Assembly (NCBI RefSeq): GCF_008806595.1 | Contig: NZ_VZRB01000004.1 | Location: 124,001-188,000, forward strand | Direction of reading: 5' to 3' | Source of the DNA: Streptomyces luteolifulvus | GTDB taxonomy: Bacteria > Actinomycetota > Actinomycetes > Streptomycetales > Streptomycetaceae | DNA length: 64,000 bases | In this document: positions 9,206 to 16,780 of the stretch, in pieces | Position numbering within the stretch: the stretch's first letter is position 1 | Layout: each line of letters begins with the position of its first letter | The notes under the pieces: generated by a model | Told to the model about the DNA's origin: nothing | The model's input: the letters and a program-made list of their open reading frames with translations, nothing else | The model's database searches: none | Program-made: the position numbers and the translations under genes

Positions 9206-9316
9206 CGCGGGGCCGTCGCCGACCACCCACGCCGCCGGTCAGCGGACCCGCCACGCGCCGTCGGCGCGCCGTGCCATGGACGCGAGGCCGTCGCCGGACA
9301 GGGCTGCTCCCCGAGG

Positions 9317-9643
9317 TCACATCCGCGTCAACCGGCGCATGGCGAGGGCGAGTTCGTCGAGCCTCGTGTCGGCTTCCTCCGGGTCCGAACAGGCCGCGGT
9401 CAGCAGGCAGTTCCTGGAGTGGTCGTCGAGCAGGCCCAGGGCGACCTCCTGGAGCGCCCGGGTGACCGCGCCGATCTGGGTGAGGACGTCGATGCAGTAA
9501 CGGTCCTCGTCGACCATGCGCGCCACCCCGCGCACCTGGCCCTCGATCTTGTTCAGCCGGGACAGGTGATCGTCCTTGTGGCTGTGGTAGCCCGGCGGTT
9601 CGGACACCCGCGGGCGGAGACCACGACCGGGAACTGTGGTCAT
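9317..9643 (-). CDS. csoR: CsoR family copper-sensing repressor
   Basis: A 108-residue all-helical repressor of the CsoR/RcnR family. The Cu(I) ligand set is intact: Cys50 in DRYCID, then His75 and Cys79 in DDHSRNCL. The DNA-contact region LSRLNKIEGQVRGVARM is also typical. Cu(I) binding releases the protein from TACCC...GGGTA operators. It is convergent with copA. A CsoR-type box at 9725 lies about 80 bases before its own start, which suggests autoregulation. A GGAGG ribosome site precedes the ATG. Confidence 0.9.
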   Translation of the reverse strand: MTTVPGRGLRPRVSEPPGYHSHKDDHLSRLNKIEGQVRGVARMVDEDRYCIDVLTQIGAVTRALQEVALGLLDDHSRNCLLTAACSDPEEADTRLDELALAMRRLTRM

Positions 9644-9724
9644 CGCCGTGCGCCTCCTCTCCGTCTCTCCGCGCGTAACGCGCGAACCGCGCGTACGAGA
9701 TGCGGATTCCATCCTGACCGCCGA

Positions 9725-9745
9725 TACCCCCACCACGTAGGGGCC
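9725..9745 (-). promoter_or_regulatory. CsoR-type operator upstream of csoR
   Basis: TACCCCCACC-AC-GTAGGGGCC is almost identical (two mismatches in 21 bases) to the sequence at 24327 before the cupredoxin ATPase. It lies in the csoR promoter region. Confidence 0.6.
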
Positions 9746-9907
9746 TGGTGTCCTGTCCACGAGGCCAACAGGCCCCCGTGTGCGGCATCACGTCTGACAC
9801 GAGTCGACGTCCCTCGCAGGAGCATCCCGCCCCGCTCCCATCGGGCGGAGGCAAGCCGGCCACCCACCGCCGGCCCGGGTCGCGGCGATGGGGCCGTTCG
9901 GTCCATT

Positions 9908-9922
9908 ACTAAGGACCTTAGT
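9908..9922 (+). promoter_or_regulatory. ACTAAG-type operator, site 3 (best palindrome)
   Basis: ACTAAGGACCTTAGT is symmetric at all but the central base. It lies in the divergent region between csoR and the DUF2933 operon, about 115 bases before the possible small gene at 10037. This is the best match to the proposed BlaI-type operator. Confidence 0.6.
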
Positions 9923-10036
9923 TCCATAGGATCCGCGCTCCCATCGGGGCCACGGTGGAGTCCACATCGCCCCGGCAAAAGCACTGAGCACGAGGGCGCA
10001 GCCCGCCGGTGGCCCGGCACGGGAACGGAGGCAGCC

Positions 10037-10351
10037 ATGTCCACGCTGATCGGAGCGCTGCTGCCGGCATCGATCGTCGTCGGCATCGCACGGCGCGTCG
10101 TCGCCCCGCGGGACGGTGCGGCGTGCGGCCGGCCAGGCGTACGTCCATCGGCGATCCGTCGCGCTGGGGGCCCGGCAGCGGGTGACGTGAGGTGCCCCAG
10201 GGCCGTCCGGCCCTGCGGACAGGGGAACTCCGGCCCTACCCGCGGCACCCTCAGCCCCTGCCCGCAGACGGACAACAGGCTCACGCTCGAAGTAGACCAC
10301 CCATACCGGGTGCCGGTATGCGAAGACGAAGCCGAGGAGGCGACGTCATGA
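10037..10351 (+). CDS. possible small membrane protein upstream of DUF2933
   Basis: A 104-codon frame with a good ribosome site (GGAGG, six bases before ATG) and a hydrophobic N-terminus (MSTLIGALLPASIVVGIARR). Its stop overlaps the ATG of the DUF2933 gene (ATGA), so coupling is possible. The rest is Arg/Pro/Gly-rich and matches no family I know. The C-terminal two thirds could be a frameshifted or non-coding extension of a short membrane peptide. Confidence 0.35.
   Translation: MSTLIGALLPASIVVGIARRVVAPRDGAACGRPGVRPSAIRRAGGPAAGDVRCPRAVRPCGQGNSGPTRGTLSPCPQTDNRLTLEVDHPYRVPVCEDEAEEATS
10302..10320 (+). promoter_or_regulatory. 8-3-8 perfect inverted repeat before DUF2933
   Basis: CATACCGG-GTG-CCGGTATG ends 27 bases before the DUF2933 start. 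It differs from both the CsoR and ACTAAG-type sites. It may be another operator or an mRNA hairpin acting on the coupled start. Confidence 0.45.
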
Positions 10352-10620
10352 CGAACGACAAGCGCCCGCTGTACGCACTCGCACTGGCGATCGGGGTCAT
10401 CGGGCTGGTGGCAGTCGGCGTTCCCGTCGAGACCATCGTCCTCCTGGCCGTCCTGGCCGCCTGCCCGCTGATGATGGTGTTCATGATGCGCGGCATGCAC
10501 GGTGGACAGGGTGGAGCCACGCGCGGCGGACACGACCGTACGGACGAGTCCACCGACGAGGACCGCGATCCGCTCCGCAAGAACGATCACCAGCACCCCT
10601 ACGGCCATGGCCGCTCCTAG
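10348..10620 (+). CDS. DUF2933 domain-containing small membrane protein
   Basis: A 90-residue protein with two hydrophobic segments (ALALAIGVIGLVAVG and TIVLLAVLAACPLMMVFMM) and a Gly/His/Met-rich tail (RGMHGGQGG...HQHPYGHG). The central AACPL motif followed by Met residues is characteristic of DUF2933. Members are common in metal-resistance islands but their function is not established; the tail suggests metal binding. A paralogue lies at 18848-19132. It is probably in an operon with the methyltransferase-like gene downstream. Confidence 0.8.
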   Translation: MTNDKRPLYALALAIGVIGLVAVGVPVETIVLLAVLAACPLMMVFMMRGMHGGQGGATRGGHDRTDESTDEDRDPLRKNDHQHPYGHGRS

Positions 10621-10704
10621 CGCGGAACAGGGCGGCCCTCGTTCCCGCCGCCGTGCGGCGATGCGCAGCCTCGCCATCGGTGAGCGCACCCCGAGGAGGA
10701 CGTG

Positions 10705-11394
10705 ATGGCTGACGCCGCATACGGCCTGTGGCCGCTGGTGGTGCTCAACACCCTGCTGTTCATCGCCTTCGCCGCCAGCTTCTTCCACCCGAAGAGCAAA
10801 CGGGACTGGCGGGCGATGGGCGCCTACAGCGCCTTCATGGTCGCGCTGTTCACCGAGATGTACGGCACCCCGCTGACCATCTACCTGCTCGGCAGCTGGC
10901 TCGGCTCCCAGTTCCCGCTGCTGAAGGACACCCACGCCGGCGGGCACCTGTGGAACGACCTGACCAACTGGCAGGGCGATCCGCACCTGAGCCCCTTCCA
11001 CCTCGCCAGCTACGTCGCCATCGGCGTCGGCTTCTGGCTGATCGCCGCCGCCTGGCGGGTGCTGCACGACGCCGCCCAGCACGACCGGCTGGCGACCACG
11101 GGCCTGTACGCGCACGTGCGCCATCCGCAGTACGACGGCTTCCTGCTCATCATGATCGGGTTCCTGCTGCAGTGGCCGACCATCCCGACCCTGATCATGT
11201 TCCCGGTCCTGGTGTACATCTACGCACGGCTGGCCCGCAGCGAGGAACGCGAGGTCGCCGAGAGGTTCGGCGCCGACTGGGAGGCCTACGCCGCCCGCAC
11301 TCCCGCCTTCTGGCCGAGGTGGCACACCCGTCCGCCCGCGCCACGCAGTGGCCCGCCGTCGCGGCCCGAGCAACACACCACCGCACGGAGGTGA
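10705..11394 (+). CDS. isoprenylcysteine carboxyl methyltransferase-like (ICMT/PEMT) membrane protein
   Basis: A 229-residue membrane protein whose C-terminal half matches the ICMT/phospholipid methyltransferase fold. The motif TTGLYAHVRHPQYDGFLLIMIGF is the family signature, followed by ARSEEREVAERFGADWEAY. It would use S-adenosylmethionine; the substrate is unknown. ATG 10705 is five bases after GAGGAGG; an adjacent GTG at 10702 is also possible. It often accompanies DUF2933 genes, as here. Confidence 0.75.
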   Translation: MADAAYGLWPLVVLNTLLFIAFAASFFHPKSKRDWRAMGAYSAFMVALFTEMYGTPLTIYLLGSWLGSQFPLLKDTHAGGHLWNDLTNWQGDPHLSPFHLASYVAIGVGFWLIAAAWRVLHDAAQHDRLATTGLYAHVRHPQYDGFLLIMIGFLLQWPTIPTLIMFPVLVYIYARLARSEEREVAERFGADWEAYAARTPAFWPRWHTRPPAPRSGPPSRPEQHTTARR

Positions 11395-11399
11395 GGGAC

Positions 11400-11696
11400 A
11401 TGATCGCCCTCGTCTGGTCCCTGATCGGTCTGCAGCTGCTTGTGGTCGGACTGTACGCATACCGCCGCACCCGCCTGCGTCACCGCGGCGTCCCTGCCGC
11501 GGCGCATCCCGTCGGCCGTACCGCGATCGTCCTGGTCGCCGTCTGTGCGGCGCCGCTGCCCGCGCTCCTGACGATCGACGCCCCCGTCGCGGCCTGGGGT
11601 CTGTGGGGCGTCGGCTACACCGCCGCCGCGCTGGTGCTCGCCTTCGCCGACGCGTCGCGCGACATCCCGTCCCGCATGTCAACGGGCACGGCCTGA
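11400..11696 (+). CDS. small hydrophobic membrane protein
   Basis: A 98-residue protein with three hydrophobic segments (ALVWSLIGLQLLVVGLYAY, AIVLVAVCAAPLPALL and AAWGLWGVGYTAAALVLAFA). The ribosome site GGAGGTGAGGG lies before ATG 11400. I do not recognise the family. It sits six bases after the methyltransferase-like gene and 31 bases before the ABC ATPase, so it is probably part of the same operon and may be an accessory to the exporter. Confidence 0.6.
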   Translation: MIALVWSLIGLQLLVVGLYAYRRTRLRHRGVPAAAHPVGRTAIVLVAVCAAPLPALLTIDAPVAAWGLWGVGYTAAALVLAFADASRDIPSRMSTGTA

Positions 11697-11727
11697 CAGG
11701 CGCGTCCGGGAAGCCGAGGAGGGAGCG

Positions 11728-12474
11728 ATGAACCCCACCGCACCCGTGTCGACCGCCCACGAACCGCAGGCGCGGCACCTGCGGCCCGTCCTCACCGCCA
11801 CCGGTATCGAAAAGGCCTACCGGCGCGGCATGTGGCCCGCCCGGCGGAGCCTGACGGTGCTGCGGGGCGCGGATCTGTCGCTGGCCCCCGGTGAGGTCGT
11901 CGGTCTGGTCGGGGAGAACGGCTCCGGCAAGAGCACCCTGATGAAGATCCTGGTGGGCGCGCTGCGTCCGGACGCCGGCACCGTGTCGTACGACGGCCTG
12001 CTCGGCTACTGCCCCCAGGAGCCCATCGTCTACGAACGCCTCACCTGCGACGAGCACTTCGAACTCTTCGGCCGCGCCTACGGGATGGCCCCCGAGGCCG
12101 AGCGGCGCGCCCGCCGGGCGGTCTACGAGTCCCTCGGCTTCGAGCGGCACGCCGCCACCCGCGCCGACCAGCTGTCCGGCGGCACTCTGTCCAAGCTCAA
12201 CCTCGGCCTTGCGCTGCTGGCCGATCCCGACGTGCTGCTGCTGGACGAGCCGTACGCGGGCTTCGACTTCGACACCTACCTGAAGTTCTGGGAACTCGTC
12301 GGGCAACGGCGGCAGGCGGGCCGGTCCGTGCTGATCATCAGTCACTTCGTCACCGACGAGGAGCGCTTCGACCGCATCGTGCACCTGCGGGACGGAAGGA
12401 CCAGCCAAGGACCCGGCCAAGAACCCGGCCGAGGACCCGGCCGAGTACCCGGCCCGGGGACGGCAAGGCGGTGA
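11728..12474 (+). CDS. ABC transporter ATP-binding protein
   Basis: A 248-residue nucleotide-binding subunit. Walker A is GENGSGKST (residues 62-70), the signature is LSGGT, Walker B is VLLLDEPYAG, and the H-loop is IISHFV. The substrate is unknown; the domain is of the exporter (DrrA/NatA-like) type and pairs with the permease 7 bases downstream. The C-terminus ends in a run of 12-base repeats encoding PGQE/PGRG/PGRV units, outside the folded domain. ABC genes of this kind inside copper islands may export metal-peptide or envelope compounds. Confidence 0.85.
   Translation: MNPTAPVSTAHEPQARHLRPVLTATGIEKAYRRGMWPARRSLTVLRGADLSLAPGEVVGLVGENGSGKSTLMKILVGALRPDAGTVSYDGLLGYCPQEPIVYERLTCDEHFELFGRAYGMAPEAERRARRAVYESLGFERHAATRADQLSGGTLSKLNLGLALLADPDVLLLDEPYAGFDFDTYLKFWELVGQRRQAGRSVLIISHFVTDEERFDRIVHLRDGRTSQGPGQEPGRGPGRVPGPGTARR
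12409..12456 (+). repeat. 12-base tandem repeat (4 units) at ABC ATPase 3' end
   Basis: Four imperfect copies of a 12-base unit around ACCCGGCC (GGACCCGGCCAA, GAACCCGGCCGA, GGACCCGGCCGA, GTACCCGGCCCG). They are in frame, so copy-number change would only lengthen the tail. Confidence 0.7.
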
Positions 12475-12481
12475 CGCCGTG

Positions 12482-13960
12482 ATGACCACCACCGGCCTGC
12501 TCGTCCGCCGGTATCTCACCGAGACGGCACGCAACCCGGTCACCGTGTCGATGCTGGTCGTCGTGCCGGTGGTGTTCGTGGCGGTGGCCGCGCGGAAGGT
12601 CGCGGACGCCGCCGAACTGCTGGGCGGGCGGGGCGGGGTGGAGGTGGAGACGGTCACCGCCGCGTGGGCGGCCGCGTTCATCTCGGCCATCGCCATGTAC
12701 TTCCAGGTGCGCTCCGCCCGCGCCACCGACCGCCGTCTGGTGCTGGCGGGACTGGCTCCGGTCCGGCTGGTCGCCGCGCGGCTCGTCACCGGGCTCGCGC
12801 TCGCCGTGACCGCCACCGCCGCGGCCCTGGTGACCCTGGCGGCCCGCACCGGCATCGACGTACCGGGCCGGACCGTGGCCGGGACGCTGATGTTCGCGGT
12901 GATCTACCTGGGCATCGGGGCGCTGATCGGCGCTCTCGTCCCGGGGCCGGTCAACGGCACCGTCCTCGTCTTCTTCGTCTGGATCCTGGACGTCTTCCTC
13001 GGACCGGCGTTCGGCTCCGCCGACCGGATCGTGACCCGCGTGCTGCCGACGCATTTCCCGACGCTGTGGATGATGGACCTGCCCTCGCGCCACGGTGGCC
13101 GAGTCGGCGACCTCGGCTGGGCGCTCGTATGGACCGCCGCCGCGCTCGCCGTCAGCTGGACGGTCGTCGCCGCCACCAGCCGTGCCGCACGACCGCGCCA
13201 CCAGGCGGGCCAACTCGCCACCGTCCTGCGCATGGGGCTGCGGGAAGCCGGCCGCAACCGGGTCCTCTGGGTGCTGCTGGCCGTCGTGCCTACCGTCTTC
13301 ATCCTGCTCGCCGCGGTCACCACCCCGGAGGAATACCAGTCCATGCCGCTCCCCGAGAACGGCCGCCAGGTCGTGGTGCGGTTCTGGTTCCCCGACGCCC
13401 ATCCCGGCTTCATGGCCCCCGTCGCCATCGCCTCGCTGGCCGCGCTCGTCGGACTGTTCACCGTCCTTCAGGCGCGCTCCGGCGACCAGCGCCTGGTCCT
13501 GGCCGGGCTGCGCACCCGCAGCCTGCTCACCGCCCGGCTGTCCGTCGTCGCCCTGGGCGCCCTGATCGCGACCGCGGCCTCCCTGGCGGTCACGGCGGCC
13601 CTGTTCGACGCCCGCCAGTGGGGTCTCTACTTCCTCGCCAACCTCCTGATGGGCCTCACCTACGGCCTCGTCGGGGTGCTGATCGGCTCGTTCGTCGGAC
13701 GGGTCGGCGGGGTGTTCATCGCCTTCCTGGTGCCGTTCCTCGACCTCGGCATCGAGCAGAGCCCCATGCTCAACACCGAGGTGTCCGGCCTGGGAACGGC
13801 CCTGCCCGGCTACGGCGCCTCGCGGGTCCTGTACGACGCCGCGCTCACCGCGTCCTTCGACGAGACCGGCCCGCTGCTCATCGCCCTCGTCTGGCTCGCC
13901 GGTCTCACGCTCGCAGCCGCGCTGCTGTTCCGGCGCGCTGTGCGCACCACCGCCGCCTGA
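12482..13960 (+). CDS. ABC transporter permease (ABC-2 type)
   Basis: A 492-residue protein made of two similar halves of about six transmembrane helices each, a fused ABC-2 permease. The halves share text such as FQVRSARATDRRLVLAGL and LQARSGDQRLVLAGLRTRSL, showing an internal duplication. It partners the ATPase encoded just upstream. ATG 12482 is chosen; GTG 12479 is one codon earlier. A short intergenic region with two GCTTCAT repeats follows. Confidence 0.85.
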   Translation: MTTTGLLVRRYLTETARNPVTVSMLVVVPVVFVAVAARKVADAAELLGGRGGVEVETVTAAWAAAFISAIAMYFQVRSARATDRRLVLAGLAPVRLVAARLVTGLALAVTATAAALVTLAARTGIDVPGRTVAGTLMFAVIYLGIGALIGALVPGPVNGTVLVFFVWILDVFLGPAFGSADRIVTRVLPTHFPTLWMMDLPSRHGGRVGDLGWALVWTAAALAVSWTVVAATSRAARPRHQAGQLATVLRMGLREAGRNRVLWVLLAVVPTVFILLAAVTTPEEYQSMPLPENGRQVVVRFWFPDAHPGFMAPVAIASLAALVGLFTVLQARSGDQRLVLAGLRTRSLLTARLSVVALGALIATAASLAVTAALFDARQWGLYFLANLLMGLTYGLVGVLIGSFVGRVGGVFIAFLVPFLDLGIEQSPMLNTEVSGLGTALPGYGASRVLYDAALTASFDETGPLLIALVWLAGLTLAAALLFRRAVRTTAA

Positions 13961-14087
13961 GATCCCGGACCTGCCGGACCCGCCGGACCGGCCTTCACAG
14001 ACGCTTCATACGAGCGCCGGTGGTTGCTTCATGCCGCGCTCCGATGCTGGTGAGCAAGTCGGGATACGAAGCAGGGAGCCGAGAGCG

Positions 14088-14660
14088 ATGAAGCTGAACC
14101 GTAAGGACGTGACTCGGGGACTGGTGGCGCTCGGGGTTGCCGGAGCGCTGGCCGGCGGTGTCGGCATCGCGCAGGCGGCGACCGGCACGGCTGACTCGCC
14201 CGCCGCGAGCACGACGTCCGCCGCACCGACCCATATGTGCGGCGACGACGACGGTGGTACGTACGGCATGCACGGCAGGGCGTTCGGCGACCACGCGGCC
14301 ATGGACGCCGCCGCGAATTACCTCGGCCTGAGCCGCACCGGTCTGCAGAACCGGATGTACGAGGGCAAGTCCCTCGCGGACATCGCCAAGGCGCAGGGCA
14401 AGTCGGTGTCCGGGCTCAAGGACGCGATGGTCGCGGCGGTCGAACGCGAGCTCGACGACGACACCTCGCTGACGGCCGAGCAGAGGAAGACGATTCTCGC
14501 GCGGGCCAAGAGCCGCATAGACATCATGGTGGACACCACGTATGGGTCCGGCCCTGGATCCCGCCCTGGATCCCGCCATGGATCCGGCCATGGTTCCGGT
14601 GCGGGCCACGGCTCGATGGGCTCGATGGGCTCGATGGGCATGGGGATGGGCGGCATGTGA
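14088..14660 (+). CDS. secreted Gly/His/Ser/Met-rich small protein
   Basis: A 190-residue exported protein with a signal peptide (GLVALGVAGALAGGVGIAQA) and a short helical domain AANYLGLSRTGLQNRMYEGK, continuing into SLADIAKAQGKSVSGLKDAM. Similar helices occur in other secreted actinobacterial proteins of unknown function. The tail is low-complexity (SGPGSRPGSRHGSGHG, then repeated GSM and GMGMGGM) and could bind metal. A strong hairpin separates it from the two-component genes, which may regulate it. Confidence 0.65.
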   Translation: MKLNRKDVTRGLVALGVAGALAGGVGIAQAATGTADSPAASTTSAAPTHMCGDDDGGTYGMHGRAFGDHAAMDAAANYLGLSRTGLQNRMYEGKSLADIAKAQGKSVSGLKDAMVAAVERELDDDTSLTAEQRKTILARAKSRIDIMVDTTYGSGPGSRPGSRHGSGHGSGAGHGSMGSMGSMGMGMGGM

Positions 14661-14700
14661 CGCCGGCCCGGCCCGCTGTCCGGGGGCGAGTCGTTGGCCG

Positions 14701-14736
14701 CGGCCAGGCAGCCACGCATACGGTGCTGCCTGGCCG
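14701..14736 (+). terminator. hairpin terminator before the two-component genes
   Basis: CGGCCAGGCAGC and GCTGCCTGGCCG make a perfect 12-base-pair stem with a 12-base loop. It separates the secreted-protein gene from the response regulator, which implies a separate promoter or attenuation. Confidence 0.65.
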
Positions 14737-14762
14737 TGGTGTCGTTCGAGGAGTGAGAGCCC

Positions 14763-15452
14763 ATGCCGCGGGTGCTGGTGGTCGACGACGAGCCGCACAT
14801 CCGGAGAGTCCTGCGGGGCTATCTGGAGGCGGACGGATTCCAGGTGGCGGAGGCCGCCGACGGAGAGGCGGCGCTCGCCGCGCTCCGTGGCGAGCCGCCC
14901 GACCTGGTGCTGCTGGATGTGATGCTGCCGGGGATCGACGGACTCGAGGTCCTCCGGCAGCTGCGCGGCTTCAGCGACACCTACGTGATCATGGTGACCG
15001 CGCGGGCGGAGGAGGTCGACAAGCTCGTCGGACTCGGAGTGGGCGCGGACGACTACGTGACCAAGCCGTTCAGCCCGCGTGAGGTCACGGCCCGGGTGAA
15101 AGCGGTGCTGCGCCGCGGCCGGGGAGCGCAGGCCGGCCAGGACGCACCGCTGCGCTTCGACGGCTTGACCATCGAGCCCGCCGGCCGCGAGGTGACGGTG
15201 GAAGGGAAGCCGGTGGCACTGTCGAGCCTCGAATTCGACCTGCTCACCGCGCTGGCCGACGCGCCGGGCCGGGTCTTCTCCCGCGCGCAACTGCTGCAGC
15301 GCGTATGGGGTTACGACTTCTACGGCGACGAGCGCGTCGTCGACGTCCACATCCGCAGTCTGCGCGCACGGCTGGGCGACGACGCGAGCGATCCGCATCT
15401 GATCGCCACCGTGCGCGGGGTCGGCTACAAGTTCGTGGGGCGGCCGCGATGA
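14763..15452 (+). CDS. OmpR/PhoB-family response regulator
   Basis: A 229-residue regulator with a receiver domain (acidic pocket Asp8-Asp9, phosphoacceptor Asp52, Lys101 in TKPF) and a C-terminal winged helix. The latter shows LSSLEFDLLTALADAPGRVF and VDVHIRSLRARLGD. Its stop overlaps the histidine kinase start (ATGA). The metal neighbours and the Met/His loop of the kinase suggest a copper or envelope sensor, by inference. Confidence 0.9.
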   Translation: MPRVLVVDDEPHIRRVLRGYLEADGFQVAEAADGEAALAALRGEPPDLVLLDVMLPGIDGLEVLRQLRGFSDTYVIMVTARAEEVDKLVGLGVGADDYVTKPFSPREVTARVKAVLRRGRGAQAGQDAPLRFDGLTIEPAGREVTVEGKPVALSSLEFDLLTALADAPGRVFSRAQLLQRVWGYDFYGDERVVDVHIRSLRARLGDDASDPHLIATVRGVGYKFVGRPR

Positions 15453-16555
15453 GGACGCGCCTGCCCCTGCGGCTGTTCGTTTCCCATACCGCCGTGGCCG
15501 TGGTCGGCGCCCTCGTGGCCTACCTGACGGTACGACTGCTCGCCCCGGCCCTGTTCGACCAGCGCATGGGGATGATGAACGGGAACGGCCACATGCCCGG
15601 CACGGGCCCGGCGACGGGGGCACAGGTGCACGACGCCTTCCGGACCGCGCTCGACACCGCCCTGCTCGTGGGCGTCCTGGCCGGTGTCGCCGCCGCCGGA
15701 GTCCTCGCGGCACTCGCCACCCGCCGCCTGCTGCGCCCGCTCAATGCCGTGCGCACCGCGACCCGGCAGATCGCCGCCGGACGATACGACGTCGACGTCC
15801 CGCTTCCGTCCGAACCGGAACTGGCCGCGCTGGCAACCGACGTCAACACCCTCGGGCACACCCTGGCCGAGACCGAGACACGGCGCACCCGACTGCTCGG
15901 CGACGTCGCCCATGAGATGCGGACCCCACTGACCGCACTCGACGGCTACGTCGAGGGTCTGATCGACGGTGTGTTCACCGCGAGCCCGGACACCCTGGCC
16001 TCCCTCAGCGAGGAACTGCGCCGACTGCACCGGCTCGCCGACGACCTGTCCGGCCTGTCCCGCGCCGAGGAACAGCGCCTCGACCTGCATCTCGTCGACG
16101 CCGACCTGGCGGAACTGGCCCGACGCGCCGCCGCCCGACTCGCACCGCAATTCGACGACGCGCGCCTCACCCTGGTCGTCGACGCCGACACGGTCGTACC
16201 CGTACGCGCCGATCCGGACCGGATCGCCCAGGTACTGACCAACCTGCTGGGCAACGCCCTGCTCGCCACTCCCGCCGGTGGCACCGTCACGCTCACCGCC
16301 CGCTGCTCCGGCGGCCGTGGCGAGGTCGCCGTGACCGACACCGGCGTGGGTCTGGCCGCAGAGGACATCGAGCGTGTCTTCGAGCGCTTCTACCGTGCAC
16401 CCGGGCAGTCCCGCCGGTCCGCCGGTTCGGGCGTCGGCCTGACGATCGCCCGGGGGATCGCACGTGGGCACGGCGGAGAGGTCACGGCGTCGTCGCCGGG
16501 GCGAGGACGCGGCGCGAGCTTCACACTCGCGCTGCCGCTGCACCCCCGTTCGTAG
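15449..16555 (+). CDS. sensor histidine kinase
   Basis: A 368-residue membrane kinase. Two transmembrane helices flank an extracytoplasmic loop of only about 35 residues that is rich in Met and His (QRMGMMNGNGHMPG). HAMP, then the phosphoacceptor His155 in DVAHEMRTPLTAL, then a HATPase domain (NLLGNALLATPAGG, DTGVGL, GSGVGLTIARGIARGHGG) follow. The short Met/His loop suggests sensing of metal ions, as in CusS/CopS-type kinases, though it is much smaller than theirs. It is translationally coupled to the regulator gene. Confidence 0.9.
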   Translation: MRTRLPLRLFVSHTAVAVVGALVAYLTVRLLAPALFDQRMGMMNGNGHMPGTGPATGAQVHDAFRTALDTALLVGVLAGVAAAGVLAALATRRLLRPLNAVRTATRQIAAGRYDVDVPLPSEPELAALATDVNTLGHTLAETETRRTRLLGDVAHEMRTPLTALDGYVEGLIDGVFTASPDTLASLSEELRRLHRLADDLSGLSRAEEQRLDLHLVDADLAELARRAAARLAPQFDDARLTLVVDADTVVPVRADPDRIAQVLTNLLGNALLATPAGGTVTLTARCSGGRGEVAVTDTGVGLAAEDIERVFERFYRAPGQSRRSAGSGVGLTIARGIARGHGGEVTASSPGRGRGASFTLALPLHPRS

Positions 16556-16751
16556 CGGCTGTGGCTGTGGCTTGGAGCACCACAACGTCCGGTGCCGTCG
16601 CACGGGCCAGATCCAGCGCCTCAGCGCCGGTTCGTACGACGTCCACGGCGAATCCCTCGCGGGACAGGTAGTCCCCGACCAGGCGGCCGAGTTCCACCTC
16701 GTCATCGACCACCAGGGCCCGCCTGGCCGTCGGTGCCGGGGCGTCGTTCAT
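16521..16751 (-). pseudogene. truncated response regulator (receiver N-terminus)
   Basis: The first roughly 60 codons read as a receiver domain (RALVVDDEVELGRLVGDYL, then PDVVVLQ). The phosphoacceptor aspartate expected after DVVVL is lost, and the frame continues into unrelated residues to a stop inside the kinase gene. The remaining receiver and the effector domain are missing. The relic lies just upstream, on the same strand, of htpX, so an htpX-linked two-component operon was probably cut here by recombination. Confidence 0.75.
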
Positions 16752-16780
16752 GTCCCATGCTCCTGAAGTGCGCTTCGGCG

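Noticed and set aside
6961..9465. 834-codon open frame overlapping copA in another frame
   Set aside because: Arg/Gly/Pro-rich translation without any domain; it is the high-GC shadow of copA.
12350..13402. 350-codon antisense frame across the ABC permease
   Set aside because: Composition typical of shadows (Gly/Arg/His/Asp), while the + strand encodes a two-domain permease.
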